Position numbers and translations under genes: made by a program
The notes under the pieces: generated by a model
Told to the model about the DNA's origin: nothing
The model's input: only the letters and a program-made list of their open reading frames with translations
Databases searched by the model: none
NCBI GenBank assembly: GCA_018971525.1
Contig: JAGXAR010000008.1
Coordinates: forward strand, 1-64,000
DNA: 64,000 nt
From: Nitrospirota bacterium
GTDB taxonomy: Bacteria; Nitrospirota; Nitrospiria; Nitrospirales; Nitrospiraceae
Reading direction: 5' to 3'
Shown: positions 45,468 through 53,409 of the stretch, piece after piece
Numbering within the stretch: the stretch's first letter is position 1
Layout of the letters: every line of letters begins with the position of its first letter

Positions 45468-45581
45468 ATGGCCACAGGGCGTGAAAAAGATCGCAAGACG
45501 AAGAAGAAGCATCGGAAGAATGTCGCGCGGGTGAAGGCACTGGCGACAGCCAGACGGGGTAAGAAGAGCAAGAAGGGGTAA
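45468..45581 (+). CDS. Highly basic 37-residue protein
   Basis: Start at 45468 with TTGGAGAG upstream. The product begins MATGREKDRK and ends ARRGKKSKKG; about 17 of 37 residues are Lys or Arg. No hydrophobic segment and no known fold, so it probably binds nucleic acid or the ribosome, like other tiny Lys/Arg-rich ribosome-associated proteins. That is inference from composition. A TTGAGG...TTATAC promoter-like pair lies near 45376-45403. It stands alone between valS (divergent) and a receiver protein (convergent). Confidence 0.6.
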   Translation: MATGREKDRKTKKKHRKNVARVKALATARRGKKSKKG

Positions 45582-45602
45582 GTCGGAACGGACGCAAGGG
45601 GC

Positions 45603-46739
45603 CTATGCGGCTTGTTGGATGAGGCGTGTGATCTCTGCCTTGATCTGCTCTTCTGCCAGGTCGGGTACCAGGCGCTGAACTGTCTGTTCGACCTGCTCGC
45701 GGGCCGTCGCCCGGACGAGTGCTTCGACCATTCCAGCAGTCTGCTTGGCGGCGGTCTGCTGGATCTCTTCCTTGACGAATCCCTCGATCGATCCCAGTTG
45801 TTCCCGAATCATGTCGGGCAGTGTGGTGCGTATGGCAGTGGTTTGTTCGCGGACAAATTGATCGATGCTTGCTTCGATCAGGGGGCTCGCGATTTCGAAT
45901 ATGCTGTGCCGGATGATGGGTTCGAGGAGTGACATGTCCCGAGCGAGGACCTTCGGCAGAGCCGATATGAGCAACGGTTCAAGTACCTGTGTCAGCCGCT
46001 CTTCCGAGAGAGACGCACCCATCTGTGCGCGCACTTCTGTTTCCACGGCTTTCGCCACGAGCGTGGCCAGGTCTTTTCCCACCACCTGGGGGAGCAGGTC
46101 GGCGATTTTTTTTTCCGTCCGTTCCGACATGGACTGGAGGAGTTGACCGAAGAGGCCCTTCATCGCCTCTTCCGGTTCGGTTGTCGAAGCCTGCACTGCT
46201 GTGGTGGTGGTCATGGGGGGAGCTTTCGGTTCGGGGTGGGGTGCGATCGCCTGTTCCTCTTCTTCCTCGGTCAGGCTGTCGTGGTCGATGGCATCATCAT
46301 CGGAATCCGTTGCGCTTGAGACCGGCGGCCAGGAGCGAGATTTCTTCTTTGTTCCGTTCGTTCTGGATGTCTGTTGTGCTTCCAGATCCTTGATCACATC
46401 GATGAGGTGCTCGGACTGAAATGGTTTATTAAGAAAGGCTTTCACCCCCAGCGAACGCAAGTGGGTTTCATCCACACGATCCGAAGAACTGATCAGGGAG
46501 ACAATGTAGGTTTCTGCCAGGTTATCCAGTTTGTAGACCTCTTTGCAGAAACCCGAGAAGGTCATGTTTTCTAAATGGTAGTCTGCGATGATGAGATTGG
46601 GGCTCGTACGCCGGGCGGCCTCCAAGGCTGCGGGGCCATCCTGGAATCCCACGACATTACACCCCTCGGGTGCCGAGATCTGCTCCACTAACCGGCGGAC
46701 GGCGGGACTACTGTCGACAACAAAGATGGTTGAAGCCAC
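45603..46739 (-). CDS. Receiver-domain protein with long helical C-terminal region
   Basis: 378 residues. The N-terminal receiver (~1-120) has the phosphoacceptor in LIIADYHLEN and LNKPF. An acidic Ser/Pro/Glu linker (~130-190) follows, then a long Glu/Gln/Ala-rich helical segment without a known output domain (many Leu/Ile heptad-like positions: ALPKVLARDMSLLEPIIRH). The layout recalls FrzS/RomR-type polarity and motility proteins, but only by architecture. It stands alone on the minus strand. Confidence 0.75.
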   Translation of the reverse strand: MASTIFVVDSSPAVRRLVEQISAPEGCNVVGFQDGPAALEAARRTSPNLIIADYHLENMTFSGFCKEVYKLDNLAETYIVSLISSSDRVDETHLRSLGVKAFLNKPFQSEHLIDVIKDLEAQQTSRTNGTKKKSRSWPPVSSATDSDDDAIDHDSLTEEEEEQAIAPHPEPKAPPMTTTTAVQASTTEPEEAMKGLFGQLLQSMSERTEKKIADLLPQVVGKDLATLVAKAVETEVRAQMGASLSEERLTQVLEPLLISALPKVLARDMSLLEPIIRHSIFEIASPLIEASIDQFVREQTTAIRTTLPDMIREQLGSIEGFVKEEIQQTAAKQTAGMVEALVRATAREQVEQTVQRLVPDLAEEQIKAEITRLIQQAA

Positions 46740-46879
46740 CTAACCCTCCAATGTTATTGAACTATGTCGAAGCTAGCAGTGGGGGTATTCTTTGTCAAGA
46801 AATCGCACGATAGGTGATTGTATTGACTTGGAATTTTTGAACCGACCACAATTCGAGATCCGTAGGACTCGTACAATCA

Positions 46880-47605
46880 ATGAAGACCCCAATCCACGTC
46901 ATCTTTTTTGATGCAGCCGAGACGCTGTTTCATATTAACGGTTCGATGGCTGACATTTACTTGCAGCATGCGGTTCAGCACGGGTTTCGACAGACTCCAG
47001 ACTCGCAGGCATTGATTGGGCAAGCCTTCCAGCGTGCCTTCCGCGATGCGTCGCCGCCGGTCTTTGCCGTCACGGATCCCATCAAGTTGAAACAATGTGA
47101 GCGGCTCTGGTGGTTCGACATCGTCCACAATGTGTTTTATCGCGTCGGGATGTTCGAACGGTTTGATGAATTCTTCGAGCAGGTCTTTCAGGTGTTTGAA
47201 GATCCTCGCTCCTGGGCGCTGTTTCCTGAAACCCATGCCGTGCTGACCAGGCTGCGTGAAGAGGGCTTCGAGCTGGGGATTGTGTCCAATTTCGACTCCC
47301 GGCTCTTTCCTGTGATACGGGGACTCGGAATCGACCGGCTTTTCGATTCCGTGACGATTGCAAGCCTGGCGAGGGCGGCCAAGCCGGCGTCTAAGATTTT
47401 CGAGATTGCCCTGGAGAAACATGCGGTCGATCCAGATGAAGCGATGCATGTGGGTGACAGTGTCAGGGACGATATGGAGGGTGCGACGAAGGCCGGGCTG
47501 ACGGGTGTCTTGCTGGATCGAACCGGCCGCTCTCGGGCGTCGGGCGGACATGTGATTCGAACGTTGGAGGAACTCCTTCCACTGGTGATGGCTTCAAAGG
47601 AGTAA
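46880..47605 (+). CDS. HAD-superfamily hydrolase
   Basis: 241 residues. Motif I is FFDAAETLF: the nucleophile Asp11 is present, but the second Asp is Ala13. Motif II is in IVSNFDSR, the Lys of motif III in AAKPASKIF, and motif IV is HVGDSVRDDMEGATKAG. The cap lies after motif I (residues ~15-85), a type-C1 layout like REG-2-like phosphatases. Many of these keep this A variant. The substrate is unknown. Its end overlaps the convergent sirtuin gene by 12 bases. Confidence 0.85.
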   Translation: MKTPIHVIFFDAAETLFHINGSMADIYLQHAVQHGFRQTPDSQALIGQAFQRAFRDASPPVFAVTDPIKLKQCERLWWFDIVHNVFYRVGMFERFDEFFEQVFQVFEDPRSWALFPETHAVLTRLREEGFELGIVSNFDSRLFPVIRGLGIDRLFDSVTIASLARAAKPASKIFEIALEKHAVDPDEAMHVGDSVRDDMEGATKAGLTGVLLDRTGRSRASGGHVIRTLEELLPLVMASKE

Positions 47606-48319
47606 CGGTACCACGTCTTTTGCCCGACCCTGCAGCGAGAGGTCAACCAGGTCTGGCCGCGGGGTAGTCTCGAGATTGATCTCGATGACCAGCGCCCCGA
47701 CTTCCTTCGCTACCGACGCATAGCCTGCTGCTGGATAGACGACTCCGGAGGTGCCAATCACCAGCAAGAGGTCGCAGTCCCGCAGAACCTCATCGCAGCG
47801 GTGTAGGTCTTCCTCCCTGAGCGATTCCCCAAACCAGACGATATGAGGCCGGAGCAGGGCATGACATCGCCCGCACATCGGCAGGAGAGGAAGAGGGACC
47901 TCCCTGTTTTCCGAGATCTCCCCACAGCCTGTGCAACGAACCCTCCAGATATTGCCGTGAATTTCAGACAGCTGTCGCGACCCCGCGGCTCGATGCAAGC
48001 CGTCCACGTTTTGGGTGATGAGCCAGAACTGTTTTTTTCGTCGTTCCAGTTCGACGAGAGCCTCATGGGCAGGATTTGGCGATTTGGTGGCAATCAATTC
48101 ACGTCGCCAGTTGTACCATTCCCAGACCAATCGTGGATCACGAGCAAAGGCCTCCGGGGTCGCGAGATCTTCTGCTCGGTAGGTTCGCCACAAGCCGTCC
48201 GCCCCGCGAAAGGTCGGCACGCCGCTATCGGCGGAAATGCCAGCTCCCGTGAGGACGGTCACGTTCCGAGCGGAGGCGAGATGTGTGCGGGCGAGGAGGA
48301 TCTGATCGTCGGTGGCCAT
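47594..48319 (-). CDS. NAD-dependent deacylase (sirtuin, SIRT5-like)
   Basis: 241 residues from the ATG at 48319. NAD motifs GAGISADSGVPTFRG and TQNVDGLHRAAG, catalytic His in SEIHGN, and zinc cysteines CTGC and CGRC are all present. WEWYNWRREL carries the Tyr69-x-x-Arg72 pair that lets SIRT5/CobB-type enzymes accept succinyl and malonyl groups. It therefore probably removes acyl groups from lysines, not only acetyl. It converges with the HAD gene and diverges from the ketopantoate-reductase-like gene. Confidence 0.92.
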   Translation of the reverse strand: MATDDQILLARTHLASARNVTVLTGAGISADSGVPTFRGADGLWRTYRAEDLATPEAFARDPRLVWEWYNWRRELIATKSPNPAHEALVELERRKKQFWLITQNVDGLHRAAGSRQLSEIHGNIWRVRCTGCGEISENREVPLPLLPMCGRCHALLRPHIVWFGESLREEDLHRCDEVLRDCDLLLVIGTSGVVYPAAGYASVAKEVGALVIEINLETTPRPDLVDLSLQGRAKDVVPLLL

Positions 48320-48399
48320 GGGCGAATGAGGGAAGTCTACCGCATTTCGAGGCAACGAATCCGCATGGTATAGTACTCGTCCGTTATTCTTGTGAGGGC

Positions 48400-49746
48400 A
48401 TGATGAAACAGATTCTCATGGTGGGAGGAGGATCAGTCGGTGGGTTCTTCGGGGCGCACCTGGCAAAGAATAACCCCAATGTGTCGTTCCTGCTGCGGCC
48501 CAAGACTCTGGCGGCGGTGAAGCAGGACGGGTTGACGATTCGCAGCGCGAACGGCACCTTCACCGTTCATCCGCCGGCTGCATCTGATCCCCGTGAATTG
48601 CCCAAGCCGGACCTCATTATTCTCTCGGTGAAAGCCTACGATCTCGATGAGGTCATGGCGCAGCTCGATCCCGTGCTCACGGACCAGACCGTGATCCTGA
48701 CCTTGCAAAACGGTGTCGATACCGAAGATCGCTTGATTGCCAGGCTGAAACGAGATTGTGTGGTCGGCGGCGTGGCGTTCATCTATTCCAAGATTGCGGC
48801 GCCCGGCGTGATCGATCATTACAAGAAGGGGGCAGTCGCGATTGGGGAATTGATGGGGCACAAGAGCCCTCGTCTGCTCGCCATTGCGGAGATCTTCAAG
48901 CAGGCAGGGATTCCCTGTCAGCTCACGGACGATGTGCGGAAAAGCAAATGGGAAAAGATGTGTTGGAATTGCGTCTTCAATCCCTTGACCGTGATGATCG
49001 ACGACAAAGTGGCCAAGGCGCTCGATCATCCCGAGATGCTGCGAGTGATTCACCAGATCGTGGGAGAAGTCATGGCAGTGGCGGCCGCCGTGAAGGTGTC
49101 GTTAGCCCCCGATATGGCGGAGAAGGTGGTCCGGTGGACACAAGAGATTCGAGATATCCATACCTCGATGTATGACGATTGGAAGGCCGGTCGGCCGACC
49201 GAGATCGACTTTCTGAATGGGTATGTCGCAAAGGTCGCACGTGAATTCGGCATTCCGACGCCGGTGAACGACCTGCTGACGGCGGTGATCAAGACCATCA
49301 CCGAGCGGGATCGAACCGGTCCCGGTGTCGTGCGGATTGACGGGGCGGTGGTTCAGCCTGTTTCGCTTGATCGTGCTGCGATCGCGGCCTTGCCAGCGGA
49401 ACAGCAGCTCGATATTTCGACCGTGATGCCCAACATGAAGGGCAAAGGGATTCGCCTCAAAGCCTTGCTGGATGTGCCGGCTTTGGCGATTAACGCCGAT
49501 CACGTGACGGTGCATTCGGGAGACGGAAAGTATTCAGCCTGTCTCACGCTCGCGCAAGCCTTGGAGTGGGGGGTTCTGCTGTATGAACTGGATGGAGAAC
49601 CGTTGCCGGAATCGAAAGGCGGGCCGTTTCGATTGGTGACCCACGGGTTGGGAGATTTGTGCGCGAATGTGAAGGGAGTTGCGAGGATCGAGGTGACCAT
49701 CGGCAGGGGAACAGATACGCGCCCATCGGTGAGGACGAATTGCTGA
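48400..49746 (+). CDS. Ketopantoate reductase (PanE/ApbA)-like protein with a C-terminal molybdopterin-oxidoreductase-like domain
   Basis: 448 residues. The N-terminal ~305 residues are a PanE/ApbA reductase: GGGSVGGFFGAHLA (NADPH), LSVKAYDL, TLQNGVDTED, the catalytic Lys in VRKSKWEKMCWN and NPLTVMIDDKV, and PTEIDFLNGYV. The last ~140 residues resemble the sulfite-oxidase-type molybdopterin-binding fold: PGVVRIDGAVVQP, LKALLDVPAL and ELDGEPLPESKGGPFRLV, ending IEVTIGR. It lacks a clear Moco-ligating Cys, so this part may be a non-catalytic relic or ligand domain. Two adjacent ATGs (48400, 48403) follow GAGGG. TATAGT at 48369-48374 is a possible -10. Confidence 0.82.
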   Translation: MMKQILMVGGGSVGGFFGAHLAKNNPNVSFLLRPKTLAAVKQDGLTIRSANGTFTVHPPAASDPRELPKPDLIILSVKAYDLDEVMAQLDPVLTDQTVILTLQNGVDTEDRLIARLKRDCVVGGVAFIYSKIAAPGVIDHYKKGAVAIGELMGHKSPRLLAIAEIFKQAGIPCQLTDDVRKSKWEKMCWNCVFNPLTVMIDDKVAKALDHPEMLRVIHQIVGEVMAVAAAVKVSLAPDMAEKVVRWTQEIRDIHTSMYDDWKAGRPTEIDFLNGYVAKVAREFGIPTPVNDLLTAVIKTITERDRTGPGVVRIDGAVVQPVSLDRAAIAALPAEQQLDISTVMPNMKGKGIRLKALLDVPALAINADHVTVHSGDGKYSACLTLAQALEWGVLLYELDGEPLPESKGGPFRLVTHGLGDLCANVKGVARIEVTIGRGTDTRPSVRTNC

Positions 49747-49756
49747 GTTCGGTCTC

Positions 49757-51082
49757 TTACCGGATGACCTGAATCTCCTTCCACCGTTCCGACCGGTAGC
49801 GCAACAATAGCAAGACCATTCGGACCGTCCAATCTGCAATCATCGCGCTCCAGACGTAGAGCACATCCAGTGCGAGCCAGGGACCTGCGATGACCGCGAG
49901 GGGCACGCGGACTCCCCACATACCGATTGTCGTCGCCCACATGATGAACCGGGTGTCGCCGGCTCCACGCAGCGACCCGGCGAGGACCATGGTGAGGGCG
50001 AGCGGCACTTGGAGGATGGCGACGATGCGCAGGAAAACCGTCCCGAGTTCGATGACTGATTCGTCATCGGTAAATGCGCGAAGCAGAACGTAGGGAAAGA
50101 AAAAGAACAGCACCCCCATCGAGGCCATGGCGAGGGTGGCCAACCGGTTCGCCTCCCAGTTTTCGAGTTTGGCCCGTGCGTATTTTCCCGCGCCGATACT
50201 CTGTCCCACCATCGTGGCCGCGGCAATCGCGAAGCCGTATCCCGGCAGGAACGACAGGGATTCGATCGACAGGCCGACTTGATGGGCGGCGTAGGTCACG
50301 GTTCCGTACAACAGCACGATCTTTGTATAGAGGATAATCCCCGCCTGTTGAAACATCCGCTCGCCGGAGACCGGAGCTCCGATCTGCCAAGTGGAGCGCA
50401 TGAGGTCACGTCGCGTCTTGAGTGATTTTCTGAAGAGCTTTCTGTTGGCCCAGAGGAGATAGGCCACGCCTGTTCCTTCAGCGAGACCTGTGGCAACGGC
50501 TGCTCCGGTGAGGCCCCAGGTAGGGAAGCCCCAGAGTCCGTAGATCAGCGGGTAAGCGATCGTCAGATAGAGGAGATTCACTGCGATCAGGGCATACATC
50601 GGAGTTTTGGTGTCCCCGGTGCCTTGCATTATCGATGCGAGGACCTGTAGGAAGATTGTGCAGGGAATGACCAGGAAGATGAGGTTCGAGTAGGGAAGGG
50701 CCAATACGACGACGTCGTGCTCGGCGCCTAACAGTTCCATGGTGAGACGATTTACGGACAACCCGACTGCCACGAGTGCGCAGGAGACGACGGCCGCCAA
50801 TCCGAGGAGATGGGTGGCTGCTTCCCCGACGTCTTTGGTTCGGCGAGCGCCCCACAGTTGGGCAATGAGGACGTTCGCACCGACCGATAATCCGGAGACG
50901 AGCGTGGTGGACATGAAGGCCAGCAACTGGCCGAGTCCGACTGCTGCAATGGATGTGGCGCCGAGACCTCCTACGAGGAAGACGGCGGCGATGCCCTCGG
51001 TCCGTTGGAGCAGGCTGCTGATCGTGACTGGAAAGGCAAGGGTCAGGACGGACTTTCTGATCTGTGCAACGCGGGACGCCAT
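49757..51082 (-). CDS. MATE-family multidrug/toxin efflux transporter
   Basis: 441 residues from the ATG at 51082; the frame runs upstream only into an intergenic repeat. About twelve membrane helices in two MATE repeats: the first has SLLQRTEGIAAVFLVGGLG and QLWGARRTKDVGEA, the second ERMFQQAGIILYTK and MVGQSIGAGKYARA, with the paired GTGDTKTPM and GAGDTRFIM motifs. It exports small cations or drugs in exchange for Na+ or H+. It stands alone on the minus strand, converging with the PanE-like gene by ten bases. Confidence 0.93.
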   Translation of the reverse strand: MASRVAQIRKSVLTLAFPVTISSLLQRTEGIAAVFLVGGLGATSIAAVGLGQLLAFMSTTLVSGLSVGANVLIAQLWGARRTKDVGEAATHLLGLAAVVSCALVAVGLSVNRLTMELLGAEHDVVVLALPYSNLIFLVIPCTIFLQVLASIMQGTGDTKTPMYALIAVNLLYLTIAYPLIYGLWGFPTWGLTGAAVATGLAEGTGVAYLLWANRKLFRKSLKTRRDLMRSTWQIGAPVSGERMFQQAGIILYTKIVLLYGTVTYAAHQVGLSIESLSFLPGYGFAIAAATMVGQSIGAGKYARAKLENWEANRLATLAMASMGVLFFFFPYVLLRAFTDDESVIELGTVFLRIVAILQVPLALTMVLAGSLRGAGDTRFIMWATTIGMWGVRVPLAVIAGPWLALDVLYVWSAMIADWTVRMVLLLLRYRSERWKEIQVIR

Positions 51083-51097
51083 TGTGGGCCATCCTAA

Positions 51098-51244
51098 CAG
51101 GATGCTCAAAAAGTCCGCCAGCGCTATAAGCTATGGAGCCTGAAGCGCGAGACATGCGAGAAAGGCGCGACGTGGACAGGTTGGGTTCCCCCTTCGTCTC
51201 GCTCGTCCTGCCAGTTCTCGCCTGTCTTGTGCGGCGATCCTGCT
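51098..51244 (+). repeat. Inverted-end intergenic element (copy 5)
   Basis: Begins CAGGATGCTCAAAAAGTCCGCCAGCG and ends GCGATCCTGCT. The interior AAGCGCGAGACATGCGAGAAAGG and GCGCGACGTGGACAGG is shared with 8934-9033. It lies upstream of the MATE gene, between divergent genes. Confidence 0.7.
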
Positions 51245-51282
51245 AGACAATTGTGTGTCTGTCCGATTAGGGTCGTCTCACC

Positions 51283-52809
51283 ATGACTGAATTCAGCGAT
51301 CACGCAGCAGTTTCTCTTTCGAAGGTTCCGCGCCTGTCAAAATCAAAATTTCTGTCCGGCCTTCAATGTCATAAGCGCCTGTACCTCGAAGTTCATCATC
51401 CCTCTCTCGCGACCAAGCCGGATGCCGCGACTCAGGCGATGTTTGATATGGGAACAGAAGTCGGGGAGTTAGCCAGGAGTCGCTTTGCCGGTGGTACTTT
51501 GGTGACGGCGGGCTATCGCCAGTCCGAGGCCGCGCTTGCGCAGACGGCCGCACTGATCCAGGATCTCACCGTGCCGGCTATTTTCGAAGCAGCGTTTTTT
51601 TACGGCGGGGTGCTGGTTCGCGCGGATATTCTAGAGCGTATTCAAGCCGCGGAGGGGCAGTCCAGTGGCTGGCGTCTGATTGAGGTCAAGTCTTCAACGA
51701 AGGTTAAAGACGTGCACCTCGAAGATCTCGCCGTTCAAAGCGAAGTGATACTGGGTACTGGGCTGACACTGGTCTCCGTCTGTCTCATGCATATCAATAC
51801 CGGGTATGAGTATCGAGATGGGCCGATCGATCTGACTGAGTTATTTGCGATTCAGGATCTGTCCGAGGCTGTGGCTCAACGACGGGCTTCAGTGCCCGAG
51901 CGATTGGCTGAAATGAACCGCGTATTGCTTCAGGCGCAACCTCCCGCCATTGAGCCGGACCAGCATTGCCATACACCCTATGATTGCCCCTTCTGGGAAC
52001 ATTGCACCAAAGACAAACCGGCGCGGTGGATCCATTACTTGCCGGGATCGAAGCAGGTGGTCGGTCAGTTGACTCAGCAGGGGGTGACGACGATCGATGA
52101 GATTCCGGCCGGAACGAAGCTGTCGATGGTACAGCGTAGAGTGAAAGAGGACGTGGAATGGGTGTCTGCGAAACTCGGCCCTGTGTTGAAGGCCGTGCAG
52201 TATCCGGTGCATCACCTCGATTTTGAAACGGTCATGCTGGCGGTGCCTCGATTCTCGGAGACGAGACCCTATCAAGCCCTCCCGGTTCAGTGGTCGAATC
52301 ATATTGAACAGGCAACCGGTGAGCTGCGCCACGAGGAGTTTCTGCACAAGGATGTGAGTGATCCCAGGAAGGTGCTGGCCGAAGCTTTGCTGGAATCTCT
52401 GGGGGAGCGGGGGAGTATTTGTGTTTATTCGCCGTATGAACGGTCCATCTTGGAACAGCTGGCCGCCGCAATTCCGTCGCTGAAGCCAGCGCTGTCGCGC
52501 ATCATTGGCCGGCTCTGGGACCTCTTTCCGATCATACGAGACCATTACTACCATCCTGCGTTCGGCGGGTCCTATTCTATCAAGTCGGTACTGCCGGCCA
52601 TAGTTCCCTCGCTCGCCTATGATGATTTGGCGATCAAAGAGGGAGGGCATGCTGCCAGTCAGTACTACCGTATGGTTTTCATCGAAACGGATTGGGTGGA
52701 GCGGGCGACGATTGAAGAGGCCCTGCTGCGATACTGCGCTCGAGATACCTTGGCGATGGTCGAGCTCAGGCGAGCCTTGAAGGAAAAGGCAGGGATGAAA
52801 GGCGAATGA
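51283..52809 (+). CDS. Two-nuclease protein: Cas4-like Fe-S nuclease fused to a DEDD exonuclease (DUF2779 type)
   Basis: 508 residues. The N-terminal half is a PD-(D/E)xK nuclease of Cas4/AddB type: Cys29 in GLQCHKR, Asp115 in VRADILE, Glu134-x-Lys136 in IEVKSS, and three more Cys (229, 235, 241) in a CxxxxxCxxxxxC arrangement that, with Cys29, would hold a 4Fe-4S cluster. The C-terminal half shows DEDD exonuclease-like motifs: LDFET, CVYSPYERSIL and RYCARDTLAMV. It probably trims DNA ends; a repair or defence role is inferred. It is monocistronic, with no CRISPR array in the window. Confidence 0.8.
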   Translation: MTEFSDHAAVSLSKVPRLSKSKFLSGLQCHKRLYLEVHHPSLATKPDAATQAMFDMGTEVGELARSRFAGGTLVTAGYRQSEAALAQTAALIQDLTVPAIFEAAFFYGGVLVRADILERIQAAEGQSSGWRLIEVKSSTKVKDVHLEDLAVQSEVILGTGLTLVSVCLMHINTGYEYRDGPIDLTELFAIQDLSEAVAQRRASVPERLAEMNRVLLQAQPPAIEPDQHCHTPYDCPFWEHCTKDKPARWIHYLPGSKQVVGQLTQQGVTTIDEIPAGTKLSMVQRRVKEDVEWVSAKLGPVLKAVQYPVHHLDFETVMLAVPRFSETRPYQALPVQWSNHIEQATGELRHEEFLHKDVSDPRKVLAEALLESLGERGSICVYSPYERSILEQLAAAIPSLKPALSRIIGRLWDLFPIIRDHYYHPAFGGSYSIKSVLPAIVPSLAYDDLAIKEGGHAASQYYRMVFIETDWVERATIEEALLRYCARDTLAMVELRRALKEKAGMKGE

Positions 52810-52891
52810 GGAACTGATTCGTTGGCCTTATGGTGCCGTAAAGCCGACGGGGTGAACAAGGGCTGATGAGAAAAGACTCGTCTGGTGCTAT

Positions 52892-52923
52892 CCGCCGGCC
52901 TTGCTTGAAGGTAAGGCCGGCGG
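52892..52923. terminator. GC-rich stem-loop between the nuclease gene and tRNA-Ser
   Basis: CCGCCGGCCTT and AAGGCCGGCGG form an 11-bp perfect stem with a 10-base loop, about 80 bases after the nuclease stop and 18 bases past the tRNA 3' end. It could serve both converging transcripts, although no T run follows on either strand. Confidence 0.55.
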
Positions 52924-52940
52924 CATGAGCGAACTAGGTT

Positions 52941-53030
52941 TGGCGGAGAGGGTGGGGATCGAACCCACGGTCCCGTTGCCAGGACAGCAGTTTTCGAGAC
53001 TGCCCGATTCGGCCACTCTCGCACCTCTCC
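52941..53030 (-). tRNA. tRNA-Ser (anticodon CGA)
   Basis: Reading the minus strand, the acceptor stem GGAGAGG pairs with CCTCTCC; G73 and an encoded CCA follow. The anticodon arm is GCAGT-CTCGAAA-ACTGC, giving CGA for the UCG codon, and the T arm is GTGGGTTCGATCCCCAC. A long variable arm, characteristic of Ser tRNAs, explains the 90-base length. It sits between the nuclease gene and the lipopeptide locus. Confidence 0.95.
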
Positions 53031-53409
53031 GCTTGTAGAACTCACCTAACGTCAGCGTAGGGCTGGGGCGAATGTATCGTTGTTGGGATCGACTGTGGGT
53101 GGAGCTTACCCTGGGGAGTGTGATTTTTCAATCGGTTTTCTTCCTCTGCAGGCCCGAGTCCATGCAATACTCATTGTCATGGAGGGCTCTCGCCGCAGAA
53201 ACGCAAAACATTCTTTCGAATTTTCACCAGTCGTACTACTCTGTCGCTGTGAGAGGGCGATAAGGGGAGAATCAGTCTTCACCATGGCTGAATGTTGGTC
53301 TTATTCCTTTGAATTCCGATATGATAGGCCTTGCGGGGGTATCGCGCATAGCCTGTCGCTGATAGAATGCCTGCTAGGCGTTTCCCTAGAGAGATAGGTC
53401 TAACCGTTG
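53031..53409 (+). other. Upstream region of the synthetase gene
   Basis: A 379-base gap without a supported gene. TATGAT near 53330 with TTGGTC 19 bases upstream is a weak promoter candidate. A short purine-rich GAGAGATAGG precedes the start codon but is too far (about 9 bases) to be a strong ribosome site. Low-complexity open frames here are not convincing. Confidence 0.35.

Noticed and set aside
52941-53409. tRNA-Ser as the attachment site of an integrated island carrying the synthetase
   Set aside because: Islands normally lie beyond the tRNA 3' end, which points to the left here, whereas the synthetase is on the 5' side. No integrase or repeated tRNA end was seen.
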